From an uncultured Trueperaceae bacterium (GTDB lineage: Bacteria > Deinococcota > Deinococci > Deinococcales > Trueperaceae): DNA of 64,000 nt. The DNA is taken from the NCBI GenBank assembly GCA_937907415.1, contig CALCHY010000369.1, positions 67,645-131,644 of the forward strand, written 5' to 3'. The first letter of the stretch is position 1. Each line of letters opens with the position of its first letter. A program made the position numbers and the translations under genes. The notes under the pieces were generated by a model. The model saw only the letters and a program-made list of their open reading frames with translations. It did not search any database and was not told where the DNA came from. Shown piece after piece: positions 15,876 through 25,033 of this stretch.

Positions 15876-17229
15876 GCGCAACCGCCTCTTCTTGCCCTTG
15901 CGCGCTGCCAGGGCCTTCGCCGCATGCGTTCAGAGCCGCTATCAGCTTCGCGATGTCTGCCGGGCGCGTGCTTTCGGTAGCGCTGAGCACGATGGCGTGG
16001 CCGAACCCGTACTCCGCCGGCGCTGCGACGCCAGCGTGAACTCCGTGCGCCGCGAGGGCGCTACGGAGCAGCGCGGGGTCTTGCTTGACGGGGAGAACGA
16101 ACTCGTTGAAGTAACGCCGCCCGACCTCCGGCGCGTAGCCTGCAGCCACGAGTGCAGCGGCCAGCGCATGGGCGTTGGCCACCGACCCCAGCGCGAGGTC
16201 GCGCAGCCCTTGTGGCCCCAACGCGGAGACGTTGATGGCGGCCATGACCGCAGTCAGTTGGTGATTCGAGCAGATGTTGGACTTCGCCTTCGAGCGCCTG
16301 ATGTGCTGCTCGCGCGCCTGCAACGTGAGCACGAAGGCGCGTTTGCCGTCCACGTCGACCGTCTCGCCGACCAGTCGGCCTGGGAACTGCCTGATGAGTG
16401 ACTCGCCGACGACCATGAACCCAAACGCCGGACCGCCGAAGTTAACGGGGTTGCCAAGGGTCTGGCCATCACCCGCTGCGATGTCGGCGCCGTACTCGCC
16501 AGGAGCCGCAAGCACGGCCAGGCTGAGCGGGTCGACCGCGGCCACCATCAAGGCACCGCCAGCGTGCGCGGCGCTCGTCAGGCCAGCCATGTCCTCGAGG
16601 TAGCCCAGGTAGTTGGGCTGCTGGGCGACGAAGCAGGCGACGTCGTCACCGACGTCAGGCGTGCGCGTCGTGTGAGGGTCGAGATCCACGATCTCTAGCT
16701 CGGCGTCGAGTGCGGTCAAGTACGTGGCGATCACCGCGCGCGTTTCGGGGTGAACCCCGCGGCTGACGAGCACGCGGTCACGCCCCGTCTGCCTGATCGT
16801 GAGAAGCACGGCCTCCGCGACCGCGCTAGCCCCGTCGTACATGCTGGCGTTGCTGACCGGCAGGCCGGTCAGTTCAGCCATGATGGTCTGGTACTCGAAC
16901 GTCGCCTGCAGGAGGCCCTGCGCGACTTCAGGCTGGTAGGGCGTGTAGGCCGTGACGAACTCGCTCTGCATGGCCAAGTGCGCCGTCACGCTTGGGGTGA
17001 AATGGCGGCGGGCACCGCCTCCAAGGAAGTTCGGCCCGCTCGCTACGTTCTTAGCCGCAAGCTCTTGCAGATGCTCAAGGAGGCTCGCCTCGTCCATGCC
17101 TTGAGGCAGGTCTATTCCTGGGTCGCGTAGCGCCTCAGGGAGGTCGGCGAAGAGCGCATCGATAGATGGCGCACCGATCTTGGCCAGTGCGCGCTCGACG
17201 TCGGCTGGCGTATGTGGGATGTAACGCAC
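15868..17229 (-). CDS. gcvPA: Glycine dehydrogenase (decarboxylating) subunit 1
   Basis: A 453-residue subunit matching the N-terminal half of P-protein (MRYIPHTPADVERALAKIG at the start, glycine-rich NFGGPAFGFMV in the core). It pairs with GcvPB to decarboxylate glycine and load the aminomethyl group on GcvH. The GTG start follows directly after the gcvH stop with no gap. Length is usual for the split form. Confidence 0.96.
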   Translation of the reverse strand: MRYIPHTPADVERALAKIGAPSIDALFADLPEALRDPGIDLPQGMDEASLLEHLQELAAKNVASGPNFLGGGARRHFTPSVTAHLAMQSEFVTAYTPYQPEVAQGLLQATFEYQTIMAELTGLPVSNASMYDGASAVAEAVLLTIRQTGRDRVLVSRGVHPETRAVIATYLTALDAELEIVDLDPHTTRTPDVGDDVACFVAQQPNYLGYLEDMAGLTSAAHAGGALMVAAVDPLSLAVLAAPGEYGADIAAGDGQTLGNPVNFGGPAFGFMVVGESLIRQFPGRLVGETVDVDGKRAFVLTLQAREQHIRRSKAKSNICSNHQLTAVMAAINVSALGPQGLRDLALGSVANAHALAAALVAAGYAPEVGRRYFNEFVLPVKQDPALLRSALAAHGVHAGVAAPAEYGFGHAIVLSATESTRPADIAKLIAALNACGEGPGSAQGQEEAVAHV

Positions 17230-17616
17230 TCAGCTCTCCTCTGAAGCGCTCTTCTGGTACGCGTCAGCGTCAAGCAGGTCGTTCAGCTCACTGTCGTTCT
17301 CTAGCTCGATGCGGAAGAGCCAGCCGGCAGCGTACGGCTGGTCGTTGATGAGTTCTGGAGTGGTCTCGAGCGCGCCGTTGACGTCGGTGATGATGCCGGT
17401 CACGGGCGCGTAGATATCGGAGGCCGTCTTGACGGACTCGACGACGGCCACTTGGTCGCCCTTGGCAACGTGGCGGCCGGACTCCGGGAGTTCCACGAAG
17501 ACGACGTCACCCAACTGGTCCTGAGCGAAGTCGGTGATGCCGACGGTGACTGCCTCGTCCTCGCGGCGAACCCACTCGTGCGACGTGGCGTAACGGAGTT
17601 CTTCAGGTGTCTTCAT
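17230..17616 (-). CDS. gcvH: Glycine cleavage system H protein
   Basis: A 128-residue lipoyl carrier protein. The lipoylated lysine is Lys63 in [14 protein letters not shown]. It shuttles the aminomethyl intermediate from P- to T-protein. The ATG has GAGGAGA just upstream. It lies between gcvT and gcvPA in the operon. Confidence 0.97.
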   Translation of the reverse strand: MKTPEELRYATSHEWVRREDEAVTVGITDFAQDQLGDVVFVELPESGRHVAKGDQVAVVESVKTASDIYAPVTGIITDVNGALETTPELINDQPYAAGWLFRIELENDSELNDLLDADAYQKSASEES

Positions 17617-17660
17617 CTCGTCTCCTCAACCGCGCTACTTGCGCGGGCGGTGTAGCTGCA

Positions 17661-18722
17661 TCATGCCCCGAAAAACGGGGGCTTAGCCACTCGTGCGGCG
17701 ACTGGCTGGCCGCGGATCTCGACTGCTAGCGCCGTGCCCGTCGCTGAGAGGTCACTATCGACCCAGGCGAAGCCGATGCCGTCACGGGTGAGGGGAGACA
17801 GCGCGCCGGAGGTGACCTCGCCCACCGCGACGCCGTTTGCGTCCAACACGCGGTATCCCTGGCGCGGGATGCCGCGGCCCTCCAGGCGCACCCCCACGAG
17901 AACGCGCCTGCACTCTGGCGCCCACATGGCCGCGCGGCCGTAGAACTCCTTGTCCTTGACCACCCAAGCGAACGGGGTGCAGAGCGGGTTGGAGGTCTCG
18001 GTCAACTCGTGGCCGTACAGCGGGAAGCCCGCCTCGAGGCGCAGCGTGTCGCGGGCACCGAGGCCGCAAGGCGTTGCGCCTCCTTGGACGAACATGTTCC
18101 ACACGGCGACGGCGTCCGTAGGGCGGAGGAACACCTCGAAGCCGTCCTCGCCCGTGTAACCAGTGCGGCTGAGGCGCGCGGGGATGCCAGAAAGGGTGAC
18201 GTCTAACGTGGCGTTGCGCTTGATCTGCGTCAGGTCGACGTCGAGGAGCTGGCCCAACAACATCGGCGCGCCAGGACCCTGCAGGGCGAGGAGCGCAACG
18301 CTGTCCGACTCGTCGATGACGTGGCAGTCGTAACCCTTCACGAGGTCCTGGAGGTGACGCAGCACCGCCCCCGTGTTGGCCGCGTTGGCCACCACGAGGT
18401 AGTCCTGCTCGCCGTCGCGGTAGACGAACAGGTCGTCTATCAGGCCGCCATGGTCGTTGGGCAGCATGCTGTACTGACCGCGCCCTAGCCGCAGGCGCTC
18501 GGGGTCGTTGAGGGTGGCGTACTGCAGGAAGCTGGTAGCGTCGGGCCCGATGACGCGGATCTCTCCCATGTGAGAGACGTCGAACAGCCCAACGCCCTGC
18601 CTGACGGCGAGGTGCTCTTGGTTGATGCCGGTCTGGTAGTGCAACGGCATGGCGTAGCCAGCGAACTCGACCATGCGGCCGCCGAGTTCCTCATGCGTTT
18701 CGAACAGCGGGGTGCGCTTCAT
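17661..18722 (-). CDS. gcvT: Aminomethyltransferase (glycine cleavage T protein)
   Basis: A 353-residue tetrahydrofolate-dependent T-protein. Family blocks include VGLFDVSHMGEIRV and RTGYTGEDGFEVF (folate and catalytic region) and GARDTLRLEAGFPLYGHEL. I chose ATG at 18722 over 18734 because TATGGT ends 7 nt before it, and the longer form would begin inside that box. It is the first gene of gcvT-gcvH-gcvPA-gcvPB. Only 65 nt separate it from mglA, so there is no room for a tandem glycine riboswitch. Confidence 0.96.
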   Translation of the reverse strand: MKRTPLFETHEELGGRMVEFAGYAMPLHYQTGINQEHLAVRQGVGLFDVSHMGEIRVIGPDATSFLQYATLNDPERLRLGRGQYSMLPNDHGGLIDDLFVYRDGEQDYLVVANAANTGAVLRHLQDLVKGYDCHVIDESDSVALLALQGPGAPMLLGQLLDVDLTQIKRNATLDVTLSGIPARLSRTGYTGEDGFEVFLRPTDAVAVWNMFVQGGATPCGLGARDTLRLEAGFPLYGHELTETSNPLCTPFAWVVKDKEFYGRAAMWAPECRRVLVGVRLEGRGIPRQGYRVLDANGVAVGEVTSGALSPLTRDGIGFAWVDSDLSATGTALAVEIRGQPVAARVAKPPFFGA

Positions 18723-18729
18723 CGCGCTG

Positions 18730-18735
18730 ACCATA
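18730..18735 (-). promoter_or_regulatory. -10 box for the leaderless gcv operon
   Basis: TATGGT on the minus strand, 7 nt before the gcvT ATG, with no Shine-Dalgarno. Confidence 0.55.
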
Positions 18736-18799
18736 TCATGCGCCCAACGGACCAGTTTTCCCGTCTAGATGGGCTAGAACAATGCAGATCGTCGTGGGG

Positions 18800-19386
<587 letters not shown>

Positions 19387-19390
<4 letters not shown>

Positions 19391-19887
19391 CTTTGCCTCG
19401 TTCCGAACAGACCGTCTAGCAGGGCGTTGGCATCTTGTTGGAAGTCGGCATCGAACTCCATCGCTGGCGGGGCCTCTTCCGCGCTTTCAAGGGCAACGCG
19501 GATGGCGTCAGCCGCATGCTTCGTGGCGATCTTGACGCGGCCCAACTGGGCAGTAGTATCGAAAACCGTGACGAGCAGCGCCTCCGCGCCCAGCTCCTCC
19601 AAGTACGTGCCTACCTCGGCTCCCTGTTGCACCGTCTCACGGAAACCGTCCTCGCCGAACAAGTTCGCGATCGCGCGGTTGGCCGCGTAGTTGGAGGCCA
19701 CCAGCGTAGCGAACGAGTCGAAAGACGGCGGCTTCGGGGCCCACAGCGCCCGCGCGTGCATGAGTACGAAGCCCTTGTGATCGATGATGAGGGCGTACCG
19801 CGCACGGCTCCTCGCGAGAAGTTCGCGCAAGATGCCATCAACGCTATCGAAGGTGGACCCATAGAGGTCGAGCGATGGCTCGAGCAT
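19387..19887 (-). CDS. mglB: MglB-like Roadblock/LC7 protein (probable GTPase-activating partner of MglA)
   Basis: A 166-residue Roadblock/LC7 fold protein. The core ([15 protein letters not shown], a long helix, then [21 protein letters not shown]) is typical of MglB. An acidic C-terminal tail follows. The ATG at 19887 is supported by TAAGCT 7 nt upstream; the longer open frame is shadow. The overlap with mglA implies coupled production of GTPase and regulator. Confidence 0.85.
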
Positions 19888-19894
19888 GAGGCAC

Positions 19895-19900
19895 AGCTTA
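19895..19900 (-). promoter_or_regulatory. -10 box for leaderless mglB-mglA
   Basis: TAAGCT ends 7 nt before the mglB ATG. Confidence 0.5.
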
Positions 19901-19937
19901 TCAGCCGGGTTCGCCGCGCGGCGTAGAAGACGCCACT

Positions 19938-19964
19938 TTCGCGGGCGCCTGACGCGCCCGCGAA
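19938..19964. repeat. Orphan 11-bp hairpin between divergent genes
   Basis: A perfect inverted repeat, TTCGCGGGCGC with GCGCCCGCGAA, around a 5-nt loop. It lies upstream of both mglB and the VOC gene, with no T-tract on either side, so it is not an obvious terminator of either. Confidence 0.6.
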
Positions 19965-20003
19965 CGGTTGTGCCAGCGAACGCAGGGAAGCGGCCCTCGC
20001 CGG

Positions 20004-20009
20004 TACTCT
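20004..20009 (+). promoter_or_regulatory. -10 box for the VOC gene
   Basis: TACTCT ends 8 nt before the ATG. The short gap also holds AGAAGG, so the mRNA may be leaderless or have a minimal leader. Confidence 0.45.
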
Positions 20010-20017
20010 GAGAAGGT

Positions 20018-20899
20018 ATGAGCGACACCCCCACCACCACGAAACCAAGGTTACCTGCCGACACTCACCTAGGCCGCATCTTCCTGCGAGTACGTGACCT
20101 GCGGCGCGAAACGGGCTTCTACCGCACGGCGTTAGGTCTCGAGGTCCTCACGGAGACCGACGGCTACACCGAACTGGGTGTAGACGCGCGCGGACTTATC
20201 GGGCTGATCGCCGCCCCTGACGCACGACCTGCCCCACATGCTCCGGGGCTATACCACCTAGCGCTCCTCCTGCCGGACCGACCCGCGCTCGGCGCCTTCC
20301 TACGGGCCACCGTCAAGGACCGCACGCGCCTGCAGGGAACTGCCGACCACGGCGTCAGCGAGGCCGTCTACCTGGCGGACCTCGAAGGCAACGGCATCGA
20401 GGTCTACCGCGACCTCCCGCGCAGCGAGTGGCCGCAAAGCGGTGGCGAGGTCGAGATGATCACGGCTCCGATCGACGCTCGCGGCGTGCTCGAGGCTGGC
20501 CAGCCGTCGCAGGGCGGTTTCAAGGCGCCGGCCGGCTCGACCCTCGGCCACGTGCACCTGCAAGTGAGCGACTTGCAGCGCGCCCGCGAGCGGTTCCACG
20601 ACGTGATCGGTTTCGACGTCACGCAGTCGAACTTCCCCGGCGCGCTGTTCCTTTCGGCCGGTGGCTACCACCACCACATCGGGTTGAACACCTGGGGCTC
20701 TGCGGGGCGGCCGGCTGCGCCGCATGGCTCCCTAGGACTCGACTGGTTCGAGATCGTGGTTCCGGACGCCGCCGCGCGCGCCGCGCTGATCGAGCGCCTA
20801 GCCGCGAACTCTACGAGCGAGGACTCCAGTGTTGGCGGGCCACCAGCCCGCATTTACCGCGACGCGGACGGAATCGGCGTGGCGGTGGCGGCGGGGTGA
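20018..20899 (+). CDS. Two-domain VOC (glyoxalase/extradiol dioxygenase-fold) protein, CatE-like
   Basis: A 293-residue protein with two vicinal-oxygen-chelate modules. The first starts at LGRIFLRVRDL and the second at LGHVHLQVSDL. Candidate metal ligands are His in GHVHLQV and the acidic residues near the module ends (GNGIEVYRD and DWFEIVV). The pattern resembles CatE/ring-cleavage dioxygenase-like proteins of Bacillus, but the substrate cannot be read from sequence. It stands alone, with its own promoter. Confidence 0.75.
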   Translation: MSDTPTTTKPRLPADTHLGRIFLRVRDLRRETGFYRTALGLEVLTETDGYTELGVDARGLIGLIAAPDARPAPHAPGLYHLALLLPDRPALGAFLRATVKDRTRLQGTADHGVSEAVYLADLEGNGIEVYRDLPRSEWPQSGGEVEMITAPIDARGVLEAGQPSQGGFKAPAGSTLGHVHLQVSDLQRARERFHDVIGFDVTQSNFPGALFLSAGGYHHHIGLNTWGSAGRPAAPHGSLGLDWFEIVVPDAAARAALIERLAANSTSEDSSVGGPPARIYRDADGIGVAVAAG

Positions 20900-21005
20900 G
20901 CCGGCGGGAGCGTTCGACCTGGTGCCAGTCGGGTAGGCAGCACGCGACCCGCAACGGCAAGGAACGCAGTGGTGGATGTTTCGGTGGATATGGACCAAAA
21001 AGGGA

Positions 21006-21035
21006 AGGACGCGGCTTCAGTAGAAACCGCGTCCT
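21006..21035 (-). terminator. Intrinsic terminator of tRNA-Met
   Basis: A 9-bp stem (AGGACGCGG with CCGCGTCCT) followed on the minus strand by CCCTTTTTGG. Confidence 0.8.
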
Positions 21036-21040
21036 GCACG

Positions 21041-21117
21041 TGGTAGCGATGGACGGGATCGAACCGTCGACCTCACGATTATGAGTCGTGCGCTCTCACC
21101 GGCTGAGCTACATCGCC
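21041..21117 (-). tRNA. tRNA with CAT anticodon, probably elongator tRNA-Met
   Basis: A 77-nt cloverleaf with encoded CCA, anticodon loop CTCATAA and a fully paired G1-C72 acceptor, which excludes initiator tRNA. Elongator Met is favoured by the GTAGCTCAG D-arm, but an Ile tRNA read after lysidine modification cannot be excluded by eye. A TATAAT box is at 21178-21183. Confidence 0.9.
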
Positions 21118-21177
21118 TTGCATTCGCCAAGGAGTACCCCGGCACACCAGCCGCGCCTCGCGCGACCGGACCTGCAG

Positions 21178-21183
21178 ATTATA
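21178..21183 (-). promoter_or_regulatory. -10 box for tRNA-Met
   Basis: A consensus TATAAT on the minus strand, about 60 nt before the mature tRNA. The -35 element is poor. Confidence 0.5.
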
Positions 21184-21232
21184 CCCGGCAGAGCGGAACG
21201 CGCCAGCCCCACGCATGGGCCGGTGGCCGCCA

Positions 21233-21493
21233 CTACGAACCTGAGTGAGCTCCAAGCAGTTCGCCGACCGTGCCGTGCCACCCACATGCATCGCAGGTAG
21301 CTGGAGTGTGCTCGTCCCAGCCGCTATCGCCGATCTGCTCGGCGATCACTTCGAGGTCCTGTGCCGTGATGGCGTAATGCACGTGGTACTTCACCTCGAC
21401 AGAGGTGTCGATGCGCACGACTGGCGCAGCGCAGGCTGGGCACAGTGGCGCAGGTGGGTTCGAGTCGTGAGGGAGTCGCGTAGCTGGCGTCAC
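21233..21493 (-). CDS. Small zinc-ribbon protein, unknown function
   Basis: An 86-residue protein with two CxxC knuckles, CPAC at about residue 18 and CDAC at about 67, that could hold one zinc. Between them is an aromatic, acidic stretch (EVKYHVHYAITAQDLEVIAE). The start is GTG at 21493. It lies between two tRNA genes on the same strand. The composition looks like real protein rather than a shadow, but I recognise no family. Confidence 0.6.
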   Translation of the reverse strand: MTPATRLPHDSNPPAPLCPACAAPVVRIDTSVEVKYHVHYAITAQDLEVIAEQIGDSGWDEHTPATCDACGWHGTVGELLGAHSGS

Positions 21494-21558
21494 ACCGCTC
21501 GCAGTTTTACCGCCCTAAGTCTTACGGCGGTCTTACGCTTCACATGAGCCAGCGGTTG

Positions 21559-21644
21559 TGGTGCCGGAAGCGGGGCTCGAACCCGCACGCCCTCTCGGGC
21601 AGCAGATTTTAAGTCTGCAGCGTCTACCGTTCCGCCATTCCGGC
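21559..21644 (-). tRNA. tRNA-Leu (TAA)
   Basis: An 86-nt class II tRNA with a long variable arm (GCCCGAGAGGGC), acceptor GCCGGAA/TTCCGGC, anticodon TAA in loop CTTAAAA, and encoded CCA. A likely -10 box TACACT lies at 21687-21692. Confidence 0.96.
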
Positions 21645-21686
21645 CGGCCACCCACGCGCACTCCTCGCCTGAAGAGCAGCCCCGCA

Positions 21687-21692
21687 AGTGTA
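21687..21692 (-). promoter_or_regulatory. -10 box for tRNA-Leu
   Basis: TACACT on the minus strand, 42 nt before the tRNA and just before the glpK stop codon. The -35 element is weak. Confidence 0.45.
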
Positions 21693-21702
21693 ACCAGCCG
21701 GG

Positions 21703-23208
21703 CTACTCTTCGTCTTCAGCCCAACTCCGCGAGCGCTCGACGGCCAGTTCCCAGCGGTCCAGCATGGCCGTGCGTTGCGCGTCCGTCGAGCGCGGCTCGA
21801 AGCGGGCACCGGCACGCCAGTTCTCGGCCACCGTGGCGCGGTCAGGCCACACGCCTACGGCTAGTCCGGCCAGGTACGCCGCGCCGAGCGCGGTCGTCTC
21901 GCTTTGTTCCGAACGGACGACGGTGACCCCGGAGATATCGGCCTGGAGTTGCATGAGGGTGTCGCTTCGTGAGGCGCCGCCGTCGACGCGCAACTCGGAG
22001 AGCGGCACGCTGGAGGAGGCCTGCATGGTGCGCAGCACGTCAGCTACTTGCAGCGCGACGCCTTCGAGTGCGGCCCTTGCGATGTGGGCCGCGGTCGTCC
22101 CGCGGTCGATCCCTAGGAGTGTGCCACGTGCGCGCGGGTCCCAGTGCGGGGCGCCTAGGCCCGTGAGGGCCGGCACGAAGACTACGCCGCCCGCATCTGG
22201 CACGCTGGCGGCCAGCGGGCCGACGTCCGCGGCGTTCTTGATGATGCCTAGGCCGTCGCGCAGCCACTGAACGACCGCGCCCGCCATGAAGATGCTCCCC
22301 TCGACCGCATACTCGAGCGGCCCACTTTGCTGCCACGCAACAGTGGTGAGCAGGCGGTCGGTCGGCGGTTGCGGCTTTAGTCCAGTGTTCAACATGAGGA
22401 AGGCGCCTGTGCCGTATGTGGCCTTGACTTGGCCCGGGTTGAAGCATGCCTGGCCGAAGGTAGCCGCCTGCTGGTCCCCGACGAGCGCGGCGATCGGCAA
22501 ACCGTGAAGGGGCCCCGGCGTTGCCTGACCGACTACCTGAGAGGAGGCAACGACATCGGGGAGGATGGCGGCAGGCACGCGGAAGAGCTCAAGCAGCTCG
22601 CTGTCCCACGCGCCGTTGTGGATGTTGAAGAGTAGTGTCCGCGAGGCGTTCGAGACGTCCGTTACGTGCGCGGCACCACCGGTCAGCTTCGCGGTAAGCC
22701 AGGTGTCCACCGTCCCGAACGCCAGCTCGCCAGCCTCGGCGCGGTCGCGCGCGCCCGCGACGTTGTCCAGGAGCCACGCTATCTTGGTGGCGGAGAAGTA
22801 CGGGTCGAGTAGGAGCCCCGTCTTGGAGCGCACCAGCTCCTCGACGCCTGCTGCTCGGAGCGCGTCCGTGGTCGCGGCCGTCCGGCGGTCTTGCCACACG
22901 ATGGCGTTCGCTAGCGGCGTGAGCGTCTTGCGGTCGTAGACGACGGTGGTCTCGCGTTGATTGGTGATCCCGATGGCGCTTACGGCGCTCGCTTCCACGC
23001 CCGCCCTAGCGAGAGCCTCGCTGGCTACTCCGACCTGGCTCGACCACAGGTCGGTCGCGTCATGCTCCACCCAGCCTGGGCGTGGGTAGTGTTGCGCGAA
23101 CTCTTTTTGGGCCGAAGCGACTTGGTGGCCGCCAAGGTCGAAGAGCAGCGCACGCGAACTCGTCGTGCCCTGGTCGAGGGCGAGGACGTAGCGGCGTTTA
23201 GTCGCCAC
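21703..23208 (-). CDS. glpK: Glycerol kinase
   Basis: A 501-residue FGGY-family kinase that phosphorylates glycerol to glycerol-3-phosphate. It starts with the phosphate loop [15 protein letters not shown]. Family blocks present are [23 protein letters not shown] and [15 protein letters not shown]. Length is standard. It begins 2 nt after the stop of an AdoMet-decarboxylase-like gene, with which it forms a small operon. No glpF or glpD is visible nearby. Confidence 0.96.
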   Translation of the reverse strand: MATKRRYVLALDQGTTSSRALLFDLGGHQVASAQKEFAQHYPRPGWVEHDATDLWSSQVGVASEALARAGVEASAVSAIGITNQRETTVVYDRKTLTPLANAIVWQDRRTAATTDALRAAGVEELVRSKTGLLLDPYFSATKIAWLLDNVAGARDRAEAGELAFGTVDTWLTAKLTGGAAHVTDVSNASRTLLFNIHNGAWDSELLELFRVPAAILPDVVASSQVVGQATPGPLHGLPIAALVGDQQAATFGQACFNPGQVKATYGTGAFLMLNTGLKPQPPTDRLLTTVAWQQSGPLEYAVEGSIFMAGAVVQWLRDGLGIIKNAADVGPLAASVPDAGGVVFVPALTGLGAPHWDPRARGTLLGIDRGTTAAHIARAALEGVALQVADVLRTMQASSSVPLSELRVDGGASRSDTLMQLQADISGVTVVRSEQSETTALGAAYLAGLAVGVWPDRATVAENWRAGARFEPRSTDAQRTAMLDRWELAVERSRSWAEDEE

Positions 23209-23210
23209 GG

Positions 23211-23678
23211 CTACAGGGTTACGCGCTCAGCCGGTACGACCCGCAGTCGAGCGTACTCGCGCTCGCCCCGCAACAACCTCGTCAGTACTTGCGGGTCTCG
23301 CGGGAGGATCAGCCCGCGGCCCCTCACCGAGCTCTGGAAGCGGCCAACGCGGTACGCCTCCAGGAACTGCTTCGTGGTGCGGCTAAGCGGCACGTCGCGG
23401 ACGGAGAAGAACTGCAACGTGACGCTCCGTAGCGCCTTGAACGCATGAAGCGCGATGGACGACTCGCCGTGGACCAGTGCGGCGCTGTGCCCGTCCTCAC
23501 CGTGGTCGACTATCACGACCGTGCCTGGCAATGCCTCGACGTTCTCGCCCTCGACCGTAGCGATCAAGTCGGCGACCACGCGCCGCGCAACCGCGACGTC
23601 TCCGAGCGCGCCGTGATCGGCAGACGCCCCGTCGAGGCAGATGAGGGTGCCGAAGCCTAGGGCGTCATGAGCGTACAT
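23211..23678 (-). CDS. S-adenosylmethionine decarboxylase-like (SpeD-family) protein
   Basis: A 155-residue protein. The core [20 protein letters not shown] resembles the self-cleaving ESS/H region of prokaryotic AdoMet decarboxylases, where Glu-Ser cleavage makes the pyruvoyl cofactor. The upstream [23 protein letters not shown] and downstream [10 protein letters not shown] also fit the general layout. The rest diverges from polyamine-pathway SpeD, and no other polyamine gene is near; the neighbour is glpK. SpeD homologues with other decarboxylase activities are known, so substrate is open. TAATGT ends 6 nt before the ATG. Confidence 0.55.
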   Translation of the reverse strand: MYAHDALGFGTLICLDGASADHGALGDVAVARRVVADLIATVEGENVEALPGTVVIVDHGEDGHSAALVHGESSIALHAFKALRSVTLQFFSVRDVPLSRTTKQFLEAYRVGRFQSSVRGRGLILPRDPQVLTRLLRGEREYARLRVVPAERVTL

Positions 23679-23684
23679 GCGCTG

Positions 23685-23690
23685 ACATTA
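23685..23690 (-). promoter_or_regulatory. -10 box for the leaderless SpeD-like gene and glpK
   Basis: TAATGT, preceded by TGG, ends 6 nt before the ATG at 23678. Confidence 0.55.
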
Positions 23691-23704
23691 CCACCACGCC
23701 GAGC

Positions 23705-25033
23705 TCACCCCTTCACCCCTCCGGCCGTGAACTGCCCCGTCAGCGCGTTCTGGAAGGAGTAGAAGATGACCAGGATCGGGAGGCTACCGAGCACGGCCGC
23801 GGCCGCCATCGCGCCCCACTGGGTCGCGAACTGGTTCGTCGAGAAGTTGCGCAGGCCAACGCCGACCGTCCACAAGTCCTGACCGACGAGGATGGTGTTG
23901 GCGAGGATGAACTCGGAGTACGTGCCGATGAACTGCTGCAAGAAGATGAAGAGTAGCATCGGCACGCTGATGGGCAGGATGATGCGCCAGAACGAGCCCC
24001 AGCGCGTTGCGCCGTCTACCATCGCCGCCTCTTCGAGGCTGGTGCTTAGCGAGTCCAGGTACCCCTTGAAGATCCACGACGAGAACGCGATGGCGCCACC
24101 CGAGTAGGCGAGGATCAGGCCCGTGAACGTGTTGAGCAGGTCGAGGCGGCTCATCAAGTAGAAGATGGCGACGAGCGCCATGAACGTTGGGAACATCTGC
24201 ACGAACACGAACCCGAGCAGCGTGCCGTAGCGCCCTTCGAACTTCAGGCGCGAGAAGGCGTAACCGGCCGTCGTGGAGAGGAGGACGGCCATGATGCCCG
24301 TGACGCCCGAAACCAGGAGCGTGTTACGGATGTAGAGCGGCACCATGCCGCCGATGCTGGCCGGGAGGCGCGCGCCGTCGCTTGCCCTCGTCCCGAAGAA
24401 CTGCCCAGGCTGAACGCTGAAGATGAGCGCGGCCGCAGCGCCGAAGATGGTCCAGCCGGCGTAGCCGCGTAGCTGCTCCGCTCTGGCTGGCGTGAAACCG
24501 ACACGGTGCAGCGTGAAGGTGGCCACAAGCACGACTACCGCCGCCAGCATCACGCCGGCCAGCAACCACTGGTACCAGTAGACATGCGTTTCCGCGAGGA
24601 TCTTCTGGAACTGCACGAGCGAGAAGTCGGCGGGGTTGGGGATCACGCCGGCGCGCACGAGGAGGTTGCCTGCGCGCGGCAGCGCGCCCGCGAGCGTGTC
24701 GTTGCGGTTGAGCGATACGGCAACCAGGTACGCGACCGGGTAGAAGACGGCGAGGATGACGAGCCACATGAAGATGTGCGTGCCCGCCGTAACAGCGTAA
24801 CGAGCGGCCCGCATCGGGCGGGTTGCTAGGCCGTAAAGGTACGCGATGCCGCTGATGCCGCCGATGGCGAGGACGAACGCCGCGAGGAAGCGCTTCCAGG
24901 CGCCAGGCACGACGAGCATGCGGTCGCGGGTGATGGCTTCCGGGGCGGTGGCGAACAGGGCGAAGATCGCCACGCCGACGAGCAGCGCGACGGCCGCCAT
25001 GCTGGCGAAATGGATGGTTCTGCCCTTGGTCAT
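23705..25033 (-). CDS. malG: Maltose-type ABC transporter permease MalG
   Basis: A 442-residue permease. It has several N-terminal membrane segments beyond the usual MalG core and then the MalG domain with the EAA loop EEAAMVDGATRWGSFWRI, which contacts the ATPase. It imports maltose or maltodextrins with MalE and MalF. The ATG at 25033 overlaps the malF stop as ATGA; the open frame upstream is shadow of malF. At about 150 residues over Escherichia MalG, the N-terminus is extended. No MalK gene is in the window, so a shared ATPase elsewhere is inferred. Confidence 0.92.
   Translation of the reverse strand: MTKGRTIHFASMAAVALLVGVAIFALFATAPEAITRDRMLVVPGAWKRFLAAFVLAIGGISGIAYLYGLATRPMRAARYAVTAGTHIFMWLVILAVFYPVAYLVAVSLNRNDTLAGALPRAGNLLVRAGVIPNPADFSLVQFQKILAETHVYWYQWLLAGVMLAAVVVLVATFTLHRVGFTPARAEQLRGYAGWTIFGAAAALIFSVQPGQFFGTRASDGARLPASIGGMVPLYIRNTLLVSGVTGIMAVLLSTTAGYAFSRLKFEGRYGTLLGFVFVQMFPTFMALVAIFYLMSRLDLLNTFTGLILAYSGGAIAFSSWIFKGYLDSLSTSLEEAAMVDGATRWGSFWRIILPISVPMLLFIFLQQFIGTYSEFILANTILVGQDLWTVGVGLRNFSTNQFATQWGAMAAAAVLGSLPILVIFYSFQNALTGQFTAGGVKG

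Noticed and set aside
18723..18799. Glycine riboswitch before gcvT
   Set aside because: Only about 75 nt separate gcvT from mglA and a -10 box sits 7 nt before the start, leaving no leader for an aptamer.
21041..21117. Initiator tRNA for the CAT-anticodon gene
   Set aside because: The acceptor has a paired G1-C72 and lacks the C1-A72 mismatch and GC-rich anticodon stem of initiator tRNA.
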